Shown here: piece after piece, positions 15,379 through 25,004 of the stretch
Numbering within the stretch: position 1 is the first letter of the stretch
Layout of the letters: each line of letters opens with the position of its first letter
Notes under the pieces: model-generated
The model's input: only the letters and a program-made list of their open reading frames with translations
Told to the model about the DNA's origin: nothing
Databases searched by the model: none
From: Actinomycetota bacterium
GTDB taxonomy: Bacteria > Actinomycetota > Acidimicrobiia > Acidimicrobiales > Poriferisodalaceae
Direction of reading: 5' to 3'
Assembly (NCBI GenBank): GCA_014238065.1
Contig: JABABU010000007.1
Coordinates: forward strand, 26,966 to 90,965
DNA length: 64,000 nucleotides
Position numbers and translations under genes: made by a program

Positions 15379-18300
15379 CTAGAGGCCGAGCTGAGACTTG
15401 AGACGGGCCTGTTCTGACTTGTAGTGCTCGACGTTGTTGAGCTTGATGTCTTCGTAGCCGCGGACACCGTCGGGAAGACTCATCAACTCGGTGGCGAGCT
15501 TCGCGTTGTCGGCGCTGACCGTCGGCGAAAGACGGGCGATGAGATCGAGGTAGTCGGCCATCAGCTCGCGTTCTACCTTTCGGACCTTCGCCCTACCGAA
15601 CGGATCGAACGGGGTGCCGCGCAGACGCTTGGCCGGTTTCAGAGACGCCAGTGCCGGCGTGAACCACTTGCCGAGCAACATCTTCTTGTCGCGGCCCATG
15701 GCTCGCAGCATCGGCGGATGGAGGTTCCACTTCACCTTCATGTTGTCGCCAACAGCGTTCGACACGTTCAGCTTGGCCGAATCCTCGAGCAGAAGACGGG
15801 CAACCTCGTACTCGTCCTTGTAGGCCATCAGCTTGTAGGCGTAGCGGGCCACCGCCTCGGTGTAGGCATCGTGGCCTGCCGCGGCGGCTGTCTCGACGGC
15901 GTCGACGTAGGTCCTTGCGTACTTCTCGTTCTGGTACTCGGTGAGATCGGCCGCACGCAGCTTCACCAGCCGCCCAACCTCGCCTTGAGCGATACCTGCA
16001 GCCTCGATAGCGGCTTCAAGTGCCTTCGACAGCTTCGGCAAATGATCTTCGGCGGTGATCGATGCGTCGCGAACGACCTGTGGATCGATGACCCACTGAC
16101 GACCCCAGTGGAACGCAGCCTTGTTCGCAACAACGGCCGCTCCGTTGAGCTCGATCGCCTGGTCGAGTGCTCCCTGCGAAATCGGAATAGCACCCAGCTG
16201 AAACGCTACTCCGAGAAGGAACGTGTTGGCCGTTGTCGACTCGCCAAAGAGTCCCTCAGTGACGGCAATGGCGTCGAAATACCGGTTGTGCTCGGCGCGG
16301 GTCTCCCCGTCGAGCTGTTCCATCAGCGGCCCGAGATCTGGGAACTCGGCGTGAACGTCACGCACCATCTCACCAGTCGGGGTCTTCGACGTCGAGATCA
16401 CCGCGACCGTGCGGTCGGCAGAGACGCCTGACAGGTTCTGCGGAGCGAGCCCGACCAGCAAGTCGAACACCAGGTAGACATCGGCGGACCCGGCCGTCAC
16501 CTTGTTCGTGCCCTCTACCGGTTCGATCGTGATCCTGAGGTCCGACACCACAGGACCGGCCTTCTGCGAAAGACCGGTCTGATCAAGGCCTCCGACGTAC
16601 TTACCGTCGAGTGTCGCAGCGGTTCCGAGCATCTGCGAGGTCGTGACCACCCCAGTTCCACCGACACCAGGCATGCGGATCGTGCAATCGTCAGTGGGAA
16701 CCAACATCGTCGGCTCTGGCAGCTTCGACACGTCGAGCTGCGGCACCCGTCGGGCGCCGCCCTTGTCACGCGAAGCCTTGTCGGCCTTCTTCTTCGGTAC
16801 CACCGTCATGAACGACGGACAGTCGCCGGCGACACACGAATAGTCCTTGTTGCACGACGATTGATGAATCTGGGTCTTGCGGCCGAACTCTGTCTCGATC
16901 GGCTGGACCGACAGGCAGTTCGACTGCACTCCGCAGTCGCCGCAACCTTCGCACACACGCTCGTTGATGACGATGCGCTCAGGTGGATCGGCCACCAGAC
17001 CGCGCTTTCGATCACGACGCTTCTCGGCAGCACATGCCTGGTCATGAACGAGAACGGTGACGCCTTTCTCCTCGCGGAGAATCTCCTGCGCTTCGATGAT
17101 CTTCTCGCGGTCCCAGACATCGACCCCGGCCGGCATGTCGACCCCTCGGTAGGTGCTGAGATCGTCGGTGGTGACGATGACACGGGTGACGCCTTCGGCC
17201 TGCAGCGCCTTGCACAGGTTCGGCACACTCATTGCACCAGGAGCGTCCTGGCCACCAGTCATGGCGACGGCACCGTTGTAAAGGACCTTGAACGTGATGT
17301 GTGAATCGGCGGCGACGGCAGCGCGAATAGCCAGCGAGCCCGAGTGGGCGAAGGTCCCGTCGCCGAGGTTCTGAATGAAATGGTCCACGTCGACGAATGG
17401 CTCGATGCCGATCCAGTGCACACCCTCGCCGCCCATCTGGGTGTTGCCCATAACGGTACCGACGCGCTCCGGCGTCATGAGGCCGACGAGGCCGTGACAA
17501 CCAATGCCACCCCCAACGAGTGAATCAGCGGGCGCCTTGGTGCCGGTGGAATGTGGGCATCCCGAGCAGTAGTACGGCGTCCTGGTCGGCAACATGTTGA
17601 GCATCTTGCGACCGCCACTGACGGAGATACGAGGCTCCTCGCTCGATCGCAGCTTCGAACGGTCGAGCTTCGTCAGCAGCGTCCTACGGAGTGGCTCGAC
17701 GAGAGAGTCGGCATCGAGAGCGCCATGACTCTTGACCAGAAGCCTGTCATCACGGTCGCGCTTACCGAAGATCTGTGGCTGGGTCGATGTGCCGTACAGC
17801 GCCTCGCGCAGTTGGCTCTCGATGAACGGTCGCTTCTCCTCGACGACGAGGATCTGCTCGAGGCCTTTGGCGAAGTGGCGAACGAGCGATCGATCGAACG
17901 GGAACGGCATCGACATCTGCAGCAAGCGAATGCCGTTGTCGGCAAGACCGCGTTCGGAAAGACCGAGCACGTGGGCAGCTTCTAGGATCTCGTGATAACA
18001 GCGACCAGACGCGACAATGCCCAGCCAGGCGTCGCCAGTGGGGATCGTGATGCGATTCAGATCGTTGTCCTGGCCGTACCGAAGTGCGAGCGGCAGCCTC
18101 GCTTCGTAGATCTCTTCCTCGATACGAAGCGCAGGGCCTCCAGCCAGATTCCCATTCGGTCGAGGACGATACGGCTTGCCGTTCCACTCGAACTCGGGCA
18201 CCAGTGCCTTTACTCGATCGGTGCCGATCTCGGCGGTGCCGGACGCGTCGGCGACCGATGTGACGATCTTGATCGAGGTCCACAGACCTGCAGTCCGTGA

Positions 18301-18876
18301 CAGGTGAATGCCGTGTCGCCCGAGGTCGATGACCTCCTGCACGTTGCCTGGCTGCAAAATCGGCATGTGCAGGTCGGCGATCGTTGCCTCTGAGGCTGAA
18401 GGAAGTGTCGAGGACTTGTTCGCAGGATCATCGCCGGTCAAGGCCAACACCCCGCCATGCTCGCTGGTACCCGCGTACTGGGCGTGGCGGATGGCGTCAC
18501 CAGCTCTGTCAAGCCCTGGCGCCTTGCCGTACCAAATACCGAGAACGCCGTCGAACTTCTGTCCAGGGAATGTTGCAGAGGCCTGGCTGCCCATGACCGC
18601 CGTGGCGCCAAGCTCTTCGTTGAGACCTGGCTTGTGGATGATGTTGAGAGCATCCATGATCGCCTTGTGGCTGATGAGCTCTTTGTCGAAACCACCCAGC
18701 GGCGAACCCTGATACCCGGAGATGAACGTGGCGGTGTTGAGGCCTTCACGACGGTCCGCGATCATCTGGTCGATCGGCACCCGCACGAGTGCGTGGATAC
18801 CGGTGTAGAAGAAGCTGCCACTCTCCTCCCGATATTTCGCGTCGAGCGCGTACTCGGCTGGCATCAGGTCGGTCAT
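15379..18876 (-). CDS. Indolepyruvate ferredoxin oxidoreductase family, fused single-chain form
   Basis: ATG 18876 (MTDLMPAEYALDAKYREE) gives 1165 residues, the size of the aerobic single-polypeptide indolepyruvate:ferredoxin oxidoreductases. Order: a pyrimidine-binding alpha domain (FISGYQGSPLGGFDKEL near residue 50); a pyrophosphate-binding beta domain (IQNLGDGTFAHSGS near residue 500); a cysteine-rich 4Fe-4S segment near residue 640 (CEGCGDCGVQSNC, then CVAGDCPSF); a gamma domain beginning near 730 (PGVGGTGVVTTSQMLG); and a long C-terminal region. The family oxidatively decarboxylates aryl-pyruvates from aromatic amino acid transamination to aryl-acetyl-CoA, reducing ferredoxin. It could provide reduced ferredoxin in an aerobe. 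The longer frame upstream to 19065 overlaps the divergent gene and is not used. Confidence 0.9.
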   Translation of the reverse strand: MTDLMPAEYALDAKYREESGSFFYTGIHALVRVPIDQMIADRREGLNTATFISGYQGSPLGGFDKELISHKAIMDALNIIHKPGLNEELGATAVMGSQASATFPGQKFDGVLGIWYGKAPGLDRAGDAIRHAQYAGTSEHGGVLALTGDDPANKSSTLPSASEATIADLHMPILQPGNVQEVIDLGRHGIHLSRTAGLWTSIKIVTSVADASGTAEIGTDRVKALVPEFEWNGKPYRPRPNGNLAGGPALRIEEEIYEARLPLALRYGQDNDLNRITIPTGDAWLGIVASGRCYHEILEAAHVLGLSERGLADNGIRLLQMSMPFPFDRSLVRHFAKGLEQILVVEEKRPFIESQLREALYGTSTQPQIFGKRDRDDRLLVKSHGALDADSLVEPLRRTLLTKLDRSKLRSSEEPRISVSGGRKMLNMLPTRTPYYCSGCPHSTGTKAPADSLVGGGIGCHGLVGLMTPERVGTVMGNTQMGGEGVHWIGIEPFVDVDHFIQNLGDGTFAHSGSLAIRAAVAADSHITFKVLYNGAVAMTGGQDAPGAMSVPNLCKALQAEGVTRVIVTTDDLSTYRGVDMPAGVDVWDREKIIEAQEILREEKGVTVLVHDQACAAEKRRDRKRGLVADPPERIVINERVCEGCGDCGVQSNCLSVQPIETEFGRKTQIHQSSCNKDYSCVAGDCPSFMTVVPKKKADKASRDKGGARRVPQLDVSKLPEPTMLVPTDDCTIRMPGVGGTGVVTTSQMLGTAATLDGKYVGGLDQTGLSQKAGPVVSDLRITIEPVEGTNKVTAGSADVYLVFDLLVGLAPQNLSGVSADRTVAVISTSKTPTGEMVRDVHAEFPDLGPLMEQLDGETRAEHNRYFDAIAVTEGLFGESTTANTFLLGVAFQLGAIPISQGALDQAIELNGAAVVANKAAFHWGRQWVIDPQVVRDASITAEDHLPKLSKALEAAIEAAGIAQGEVGRLVKLRAADLTEYQNEKYARTYVDAVETAAAAGHDAYTEAVARYAYKLMAYKDEYEVARLLLEDSAKLNVSNAVGDNMKVKWNLHPPMLRAMGRDKKMLLGKWFTPALASLKPAKRLRGTPFDPFGRAKVRKVERELMADYLDLIARLSPTVSADNAKLATELMSLPDGVRGYEDIKLNNVEHYKSEQARLKSQLGL

Positions 18877-19003
18877 CTCGTCCCCCGATTGACGATGGAT
18901 CACTACAAAGTACTTGGGTTCGCTCGGAAGTGACCCATTCACCGGAGTCACACCGGAAGTGGGAGAACCCATAGAGTCGGTCCGGTCGAACCTGGAGGGA
19001 CTC

Positions 19004-20032
19004 GTGGAAATCGATCTCATGACTGGCTCTGCGTCGTGGAGTGAAGCGGCCGAACTCGCTCGCACAGCTCAGGCGGCCGGATTTTCCGGACTCTGCTTCA
19101 CCGAGACCAGCCAAGTTCCGTGGATGCAGATTGCGGCCGCAGCAATGGCCGCCGACGAGCTCTACTTCACCACCGGCATCGCTGTCGCCTTTCCCCGCAG
19201 CCCGATGGTGGCAGCAGCAGTTGCTCACGAGCTGGCCGCCAACACCAGCGGGCGTTTCCGGCTTGGCCTCGGAAGCCAGGTCAAAGCGCACATCGAGCGA
19301 CGCTACTCATCGGAGTTCGATCGGCCGGCCGCGAGGTTGCGCGACTACGTGCTTGCTGTGAAGGCATGTTTCAGAGCGTTCAATCGAGAAGAACGGCTCT
19401 CGCACGACGGCGACTTCTACGCCATGTCGCTCCTGCCGACCAACTGGTCGCCAGCACCACACGACCATGAGATGAAGGTCGACATCTCGGCGGTTGGCCC
19501 TGTGATGACACGGGTCGCAGGCGAGGTCGCCGACGGCATCCATGTTCATCCGCTGCATTCGATGCACTACATCGAGAACCGGCTGCTGCCCGGTTTGACG
19601 GCAGGGGCAGCCAGGGTCGGAAGAGATGGGTCAAAGATCGATCTGCTCATTCCGGTATTCGCCTGCCCGGGAGATACGCCTGAAGAACGGGCGCCGTACA
19701 TCGCGAGGACCAAGACACAGATCGCGTTCTACGGAAGCACGAAAAACTACGCGTTCCAGTTCGACGATCTCGGGTTCGAGGGCGTCTCGGCAACGCTGAA
19801 CGAGAAGCTGAAGGCAGGCGACATCCAGGGAATGACCGACACGATCACCGATGAGATGCTCGATCACTACGCCGTCATCGCTACGTGGGACGAGCTGCCG
19901 AACGCACTCGTTTCGAGATACAGCGGTGCGGCGTCGAGGCTCATCATGTACATGGGCCGAGACGAGATCTTGCGCGACGAGCACCAACGTGCGAGATGGG
20001 CCGAAGTCGCGGGGGCGGTGGCCGCAGCATGA
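19004..20032 (+). CDS. LLM class flavin/F420-dependent oxidoreductase
   Basis: The start is GTG 19004, because GGAGG at 18994-18998 precedes it at good spacing. The product has 342 residues. The luciferase-like TIM barrel is evident from AAQAAGFSGLCFTETSQVPW-type strands, GIAVAFPRSP and the GRFRLGLGSQVKAHIERR motif, typical of the F420-dependent TIGR03617-like group. These enzymes pass hydride between F420H2 (or FMNH2) and diverse substrates in actinobacteria. It heads an operon with an SDR (ATGA overlap) and a crotonase-fold protein, suggesting stepwise modification of an acyl-CoA or alcohol, but the substrate is unknown. Confidence 0.83.
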   Translation: MEIDLMTGSASWSEAAELARTAQAAGFSGLCFTETSQVPWMQIAAAAMAADELYFTTGIAVAFPRSPMVAAAVAHELAANTSGRFRLGLGSQVKAHIERRYSSEFDRPAARLRDYVLAVKACFRAFNREERLSHDGDFYAMSLLPTNWSPAPHDHEMKVDISAVGPVMTRVAGEVADGIHVHPLHSMHYIENRLLPGLTAGAARVGRDGSKIDLLIPVFACPGDTPEERAPYIARTKTQIAFYGSTKNYAFQFDDLGFEGVSATLNEKLKAGDIQGMTDTITDEMLDHYAVIATWDELPNALVSRYSGAASRLIMYMGRDEILRDEHQRARWAEVAGAVAAA

Positions 20033-20784
20033 GCGGACGGATCGCGCTTGTCACCGGAGGCGGGAGCGGGATCGGGCGCGAAATCTGCATGGCGCTCGCC
20101 GGCGACGGTCGCCGAATCGCGGTCGCCGACATCAATTTCGCCGGCGCGCTTGCCACCGCTGAGGCCATCAACGCCGGCGGTGGGATCGCCGTTGCCGTCG
20201 CCATGGACATCACAAGTACCGACTCGGTCACGTCGGGACACATCGAGGTAGTCGACGAGCTCGGCCCAATAGAGATCCTCGTCAACTGCGCGGGCTGGGA
20301 CGAACTCATGCCGTTCCTCGAAACCGACGAGGCCTTCTGGGACAGGGTCATCGACATCAACTTCAAGGGGATGCTCCGCACCACTCACGCCTGTCTTCCG
20401 GCGATGATCGAAGCTGGCTGGGGACGCATGGTGAACATCAGCTCCGACGCAGCGAGGGTCGGGTCGTCGCTCGAGGCTGTGTACTCGGGGGCAAAGGGCG
20501 GCGTCATCTCGTTCACCAAGACAATGGCGAGAGAGGTGGCCAGGCGCGGCATCACCGCGAACATCGTTTGCCCCGGCCCGACCGACACGCCACTGCTCGA
20601 CGGCATCGTCGAGGCAAGCGACGGCGGCGAGAGAGTCATTGGAGCAATGGCGAGAGCGGTACCGATGAAGCGCATCGGCCAACCGGCAGAGATCGCGTCC
20701 GCCGTCTCCTACTTGACATCCGAAGCAGCAGGCTTCGTCACCGGCCAGACACTGTCGGTGTCCGGCGGTTTGACGATGTCTTGA
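20029..20784 (+). CDS. Short-chain dehydrogenase/reductase (FabG-like)
   Basis: A 251-residue classical SDR. The cofactor motif TGGGSGIG starts at Thr9, NCAG lies near residue 87, and the catalytic Ser139, Tyr152 and Lys156 are present (NISSD, then VYSGAKGG). Asp34 (VADIN) after the second strand indicates NAD(H) rather than NADP(H). The C-terminal GQTLSVSGG is typical of 3-hydroxyacyl-CoA or ring-diol dehydrogenases. ATG 20029 overlaps the preceding LLM gene stop by 4 bp (ATGA). Together with the crotonase downstream it suggests a beta-oxidation-like module. Confidence 0.88.
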   Translation: MSGRIALVTGGGSGIGREICMALAGDGRRIAVADINFAGALATAEAINAGGGIAVAVAMDITSTDSVTSGHIEVVDELGPIEILVNCAGWDELMPFLETDEAFWDRVIDINFKGMLRTTHACLPAMIEAGWGRMVNISSDAARVGSSLEAVYSGAKGGVISFTKTMAREVARRGITANIVCPGPTDTPLLDGIVEASDGGERVIGAMARAVPMKRIGQPAEIASAVSYLTSEAAGFVTGQTLSVSGGLTMS

Positions 20785-20810
20785 TCAACCCGATCCACGA
20801 GGAGCACGAC

Positions 20811-21623
20811 ATGATCGAGCGTTACCAAGAAGAATTCCCCAGCCTCACGTTCTCGAACCCCGAGCCAGGCGTGCTGATGATGACGCTCGAGGGGCCCGGT
20901 CTGAACGCCGTCGATCCTGAAAAGCACCGCGAACTCGGCGAGGTCTGGCTCGCGATCGACCGCGACCCCGAAGTTCGCGTCGCGCTTCTGGCAGGATCCG
21001 GCAAGGGGTTCAGTGCCGGCGGCAGCTTCGACCTCATCGACGACATCAGACAGAACTACGACACCGGCCTACGGGTGCTGCGCGAAGCGCGCGACCTGGT
21101 CCTGAACATCATCAACTGCTCGAAGCCGATCGTATCGGCGATCTGGGGACCTGCGGTTGGTGCCGGACTCGTTGCCGGTCTCCTCGCCGATGTTTCGGTG
21201 GTTGGCAAGAACGCGAGGATCATCGACGGGCACACACGGCTCGGCGTTGCGGCCGGGGACCACGCAGCCATCTGTTGGCCACTGCTGTGCGGCATGGCGA
21301 AGGCCAAGTACTACCTGTTGACATGTCGCGACATGACCGGCGAGGAAGCCGATCGGATCGGGCTCGTATCGTTGTGCGTCGAGGACGACGTCGTGCTCGA
21401 CGAGGCGCTGCAGGTGGCCCGCGAGCTCTCGAACGGAGCGCAGCAAGCCATCAGGTGGACGAAGCGCACCTTGAATCACGCCTATCGCATGTTCGAGCCT
21501 GCGTTCGATGCCTCGCTGGCCTATGAGTTTCTCGGGTTCCAAGGGCCCGACTCCGCCGAGGGCGTCGCCAGCCACCGCGAGCGCAGGGCTCCCGACTTCA
21601 GTGGTGGTCCGACCTCTGAATGA
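20811..21623 (+). CDS. Enoyl-CoA hydratase/isomerase family protein
   Basis: ATG 20811, preceded by GAGGAG, opens a 270-residue crotonase-fold protein. The oxyanion-hole region [17 protein letters not shown] and the second CoA-site segment [20 protein letters not shown] are clear. A hydratase-type glutamate pair is not obvious, so isomerase, hydrolase or C-C lyase activity is also possible. It lies 26 nt after the SDR gene in the same direction and is convergent with the alcohol dehydrogenase gene. The likely role is processing of a CoA-activated acid in the three-gene LLM-SDR-crotonase operon. Confidence 0.85.
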   Translation: MIERYQEEFPSLTFSNPEPGVLMMTLEGPGLNAVDPEKHRELGEVWLAIDRDPEVRVALLAGSGKGFSAGGSFDLIDDIRQNYDTGLRVLREARDLVLNIINCSKPIVSAIWGPAVGAGLVAGLLADVSVVGKNARIIDGHTRLGVAAGDHAAICWPLLCGMAKAKYYLLTCRDMTGEEADRIGLVSLCVEDDVVLDEALQVARELSNGAQQAIRWTKRTLNHAYRMFEPAFDASLAYEFLGFQGPDSAEGVASHRERRAPDFSGGPTSE

Positions 21624-21648
21624 CGCCAGCTCGACCAGGGAGCTGTGT

Positions 21649-22737
21649 TCAGTCGAAGACGATCACCGATCGAGCTTCGGTGCCCTTGCGCATGCGATCG
21701 TACGCTTCGTTGATTCCGTCGAGTCCGATGCGTGCTGCTATCAGCTCGTCGAGCAGCAGCCGACCCTGGAGATACAGGTTCGCCAACATCGGGATGTCGC
21801 GTTTGAACGAGTTGGATCCCATGTTCAGGCCCTGCACCCCTTTCGCCACGCGGGCGATCGGCGACGCCGGGATCTCGAGCGTCGTGCCCTCAGGTGCGAT
21901 ACCGATCATGTACGCCGTCCTGCCCATACCGAGCATCCCGTAGGCTTGGGCCATGGTCTTCGTATTCCCGATGGCCTCGAACGAGTAGTCAACTCCTCCG
22001 GATGTCATCTCGACGACCGTTCCGACCGGATCGACTTCTGAAGCGTTCACCGTTTCGGTCGCTCCGAATACGCGTGCCAACCCGAGTTTCTCGGCGTGAA
22101 TGTCGACCGCGATGACACGTTCGGCTCCTGCGAGCACAGCGCCCTGGATGACGTTCAATCCGATCCCACCGCAACCGATGACGGCGACGGTCGACCCTGG
22201 CTCGACCTTTGCGCCGTTGAACACCGAGCCGACACCAGTCATCACCGCACATCCGAGCAATGCGCCCCGGTCGAGAGGAAGCTCGTCTGGGACCTTCACT
22301 ATCGAGTTGCGATGGACCAGCATCTCTTCGGCAAAGCCACCGAGCCCAGCCATCTGCATGATCTTCTCGCCATTGCGCGTCAGTCGCGGTGCCCGAGTCG
22401 GAGCGAGGTTCAGCGCTCCCCGACGCACGCAGGCCCACGTTCGGCCAACATGACACTCGAGGCATGTGCCGCAAAACGTCGACAAACAGCCAACCACCCT
22501 GTCACCGACGGCGAACTCGGTGACGTTCGGGCCAACAGCCTGCACAGTTCCGGCAGCCTCGTGCCCGGCAATCGCAGGTAGCGGAAACGCCATCGTGCCG
22601 TCGATGATGTGCAGATCGCTATGACACAGCCCGCAGGCCATGGTCTGGATGAGCACCTCGTCGTCGATGGGTCTGTCGACTGAGACCGTGTCGACGACCA
22701 GTTCACCCGGTGCTTCTTCGAGAATTGCAGCCTGCAT
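21649..22737 (-). CDS. Zinc-dependent alcohol dehydrogenase (class III-like MDR)
   Basis: A 362-residue medium-chain dehydrogenase. Catalytic zinc ligands are Cys38 (GLCHSDLH) and His59 (AGHEAAG), and the structural zinc tetrad is Cys89, Cys92, Cys95 and Cys103 (FCGTCLECHVGRTWAC). The Rossmann motif is VIGCGGIGLNVIQGA. It oxidises primary alcohols or aldehyde adducts with NAD, or with a tightly bound cofactor as in the NDMA-dependent actinobacterial enzymes it resembles. It lies alone between a convergent crotonase gene and the sulfatase unit 39 nt away. The substrate is not determinable from sequence. Confidence 0.87.
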   Translation of the reverse strand: MQAAILEEAPGELVVDTVSVDRPIDDEVLIQTMACGLCHSDLHIIDGTMAFPLPAIAGHEAAGTVQAVGPNVTEFAVGDRVVGCLSTFCGTCLECHVGRTWACVRRGALNLAPTRAPRLTRNGEKIMQMAGLGGFAEEMLVHRNSIVKVPDELPLDRGALLGCAVMTGVGSVFNGAKVEPGSTVAVIGCGGIGLNVIQGAVLAGAERVIAVDIHAEKLGLARVFGATETVNASEVDPVGTVVEMTSGGVDYSFEAIGNTKTMAQAYGMLGMGRTAYMIGIAPEGTTLEIPASPIARVAKGVQGLNMGSNSFKRDIPMLANLYLQGRLLLDELIAARIGLDGINEAYDRMRKGTEARSVIVFD

Positions 22738-22776
22738 GACTGGCTCCTGTGTGGTGTGATCTGCCAGGGATCGGGA

Positions 22777-24114
22777 CTACGGACAATACGGATCAGGTGT
22801 GCCAGGAGTGATGATCGGGTGGCTGGCGAGCGAACTCTGAAAGTCGGCAACGACTTCCATGGCCGGCTTCCGCACCCAGGTGTTGGCGGGCAAGAAGATG
22901 TCATGGCGTTCGCGAGGGTCGTCGTAGAGATTGAACGCCCTCGGCACGCTGAGTTTCACGGGAGGATCGAGCATGTATTCCTGCCAGATCAGGTGAAGCT
23001 TCCAGTTACGCCACTTCACGGCGTGAAGGTCGTCGCCGACGAAACACAAGACGGATTCTCGACCGGACTCTGTGCGCTCACCGGTGAGGAACGGCACCAG
23101 ATCGACCCCATCGATCGGCCGATCATCGGGGACAGTCGCTCCCCCCATCGACGCGAACGTCGTGAACAGGTCTACGGCATGACAGATCTCATTGCTGGTC
23201 AGGCCGGGTGCAATCCGTCCCGGCCACCTGACGATGAATGGGACGCGAAGCGATCCCTCCATCGCGGTGAAGTACGACCCACCCCATGGCCCCGTCCAGC
23301 CCCGCCACGGCAGCGTGTCCTCTGCACCGTTGTCGCTGGTGAGGACGAAAACCGTGTCGTCGGCGATTCCGAGTTCGTCGATGTGGTCGAGCAGCAGGCC
23401 GACCCGCGTGTCGATCTCGACAAACGAATCCGCGAAGTCCCCGTTACCGGTGATCCCTGCGAAGTCGGGATGAGGAAGCGAGGGGAAATGAGGAAACGCG
23501 ACCGGCATGTACGCAAAGAACGGTCGCCCATCGGCAACGGCCCTGTCGATGAAGGCGGTGGTTCTCGCGAACATGTCCGCGTCGAAGTGACGGCGCTCTT
23601 CGGTTCCGTATGGACCGAGCGACACGCTTGGAGAGCCAGCCGCGCCCTCCCACAGATGCTCCTCTTCGACCCCTGCCGAGTCGAAACCAGGCGACTGATG
23701 CCAGAGAGACGAATCGTGAGTCTCGAGCAGGCCACACCACTCATCGAACCCACGAGCATGCGGTTGACGGGCTGGGGCGTCTCCGAGATGCCACTTCCCG
23801 AAGTGCGCGGTCGCGTAGCCCTGCCTCGACAGCAACTCGGCAATGGTCACTTCCCAGGCCACGAGTCCGCTCAGTTGCCCCGGTTGGGGAATGCGAGTCG
23901 TCCCTGACCGCACCGGGATGCGGCCCGTCATCACCGCAGAACGAGACGGCGTGCACTGCGCCTCCATGTTCATGTTCGTCGATCGGAAACCCTGGGCCGC
24001 CAACGCGTCGATACGCGGCGTCGGCGCACCACGCACTACTCCCCCGCCGTAGCAACCCAACTCGCCGTAGCCGAGGTTGTCGAGAAACAGAAAGACGATG
24101 TTGGGTGTGGTCAC
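22777..24114 (-). CDS. Type I sulfatase (formylglycine-dependent)
   Basis: The start is GTG 24114, which overlaps the stop of the upstream hydrolase gene (GTGA) and begins the fold directly (TTPNIVFLFLDNLGYGELGCYGG). It has 445 residues. The C-x-P-x-R motif is at Cys54 (EAQCTPSRSAVMTGR). The second metal motif is VFVLTSDNGAEDTLPWRG. It resembles arylsulfatase A-type enzymes with a DNLGYGELGCYGG N-terminus. Hydrolysis of an aryl or alkyl sulfate ester is expected. It is coupled to an epoxide-hydrolase-like gene, followed upstream by a PF10118 gene. No signal peptide is seen from this start. Confidence 0.9.
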   Translation of the reverse strand: MTTPNIVFLFLDNLGYGELGCYGGGVVRGAPTPRIDALAAQGFRSTNMNMEAQCTPSRSAVMTGRIPVRSGTTRIPQPGQLSGLVAWEVTIAELLSRQGYATAHFGKWHLGDAPARQPHARGFDEWCGLLETHDSSLWHQSPGFDSAGVEEEHLWEGAAGSPSVSLGPYGTEERRHFDADMFARTTAFIDRAVADGRPFFAYMPVAFPHFPSLPHPDFAGITGNGDFADSFVEIDTRVGLLLDHIDELGIADDTVFVLTSDNGAEDTLPWRGWTGPWGGSYFTAMEGSLRVPFIVRWPGRIAPGLTSNEICHAVDLFTTFASMGGATVPDDRPIDGVDLVPFLTGERTESGRESVLCFVGDDLHAVKWRNWKLHLIWQEYMLDPPVKLSVPRAFNLYDDPRERHDIFLPANTWVRKPAMEVVADFQSSLASHPIITPGTPDPYCP

Positions 24115-24995
24115 GCGTGTCCGATCCAGTCGAGGAGCAGTTCGTTGACTCTGTCGGGCTTCTCGAGTTGCACGAAATGACCGGCACCCTCGATGCGTTC
24201 GACGCGCATCCCAGCGGGAAAGTCGTCGTCGAACATCCCCTTGTCGAACATCCGAGTGTCGATGCACCCGTCGTCGGACCCGGTGATGGCCAGCGTTCTG
24301 ACCGGAACCGAGGTGAGGCGCATCGCTTCGGTCTTGCGAAGTCCGAGCAAGATTCCCGGCGTCGCGTTCTGACGGTAGTACGCCAGCATCGCAGAGCGAA
24401 CGCCGGGCGCACCGAAGGTCGTCATGAGCTCTCGCCAGTGATCGTCGTCGATCTCATAGGCGGGAGACCACCACCGCCACAGCCTTCGGAGCAACGCCCA
24501 GTGGTTTCGTGAAACAACATGGTCGGCCAGCCAACGAAGCTGGAAGAACGTCATGTACCACGACTTCACAAGTTGGAGCGGTACTCGCCTGACCGACTGC
24601 GGGATGCGCGCGAGATGAGGAACGGCGATCGTGGCAATCGAGACAAAGGATTCCGGAGACGACGCAGCCGCTACATAGGCGATAGCTGCTCCCCAGTCAT
24701 GACCGATGAGATGGACTTCTTCAGCTTCGAGTTGTGCGGCCATCGCCGTCACGTCGCCAGCGAGAGCGATCAAGCTGTAGTCGCCATCTGATGGCTGTGA
24801 AGACGGTTCATAGCCGCGTAGTCGGGGGGCGATGACGAAGAAACCAGCCTCCGCGATCGCCTCCATCTGCGACGAGAACGTCGTGTGATCGTCAGGAAAA
24901 CCGTGCAGCACAATCACCGCTGCTCGCGAATCCTGGGGGCCGGCTGTGAGCACCGAGAATTCGAGATCTCCGAGTTCGATGGTCGAGAGGTCCAC
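24111..24995 (-). CDS. Alpha/beta hydrolase, epoxide-hydrolase-like
   Basis: A 294-residue alpha/beta hydrolase with an aspartate nucleophile, Asp100 (LIGHDWGAAIAYVAA), oxyanion motif HGFPDD and catalytic His273 (GAGHFVQLEKPDR). The HGFP plus GHDWG combination is typical of epoxide hydrolases. The HLD-II halide pair seen in the dehalogenase at 3507 (Asn and the nucleophile-adjacent Trp) is only half present, so dehalogenase activity is less likely. A helical cap lies about residues 130-230. It is translationally coupled to the downstream sulfatase (GTGA), so both may act on the same sulfated or epoxidised compound. Confidence 0.83.
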   Translation of the reverse strand: MDLSTIELGDLEFSVLTAGPQDSRAAVIVLHGFPDDHTTFSSQMEAIAEAGFFVIAPRLRGYEPSSQPSDGDYSLIALAGDVTAMAAQLEAEEVHLIGHDWGAAIAYVAAASSPESFVSIATIAVPHLARIPQSVRRVPLQLVKSWYMTFFQLRWLADHVVSRNHWALLRRLWRWWSPAYEIDDDHWRELMTTFGAPGVRSAMLAYYRQNATPGILLGLRKTEAMRLTSVPVRTLAITGSDDGCIDTRMFDKGMFDDDFPAGMRVERIEGAGHFVQLEKPDRVNELLLDWIGHA

Positions 24996-25004
24996 TGGTT
25001 CGAC

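Noticed and set aside
24111..24995. Second haloalkane dehalogenase
   Set aside because: It has GHDWG but an HGFP oxyanion motif instead of HGNP, and lacks the HLD-II Asn halide ligand, so epoxide-hydrolase-like is the better call.
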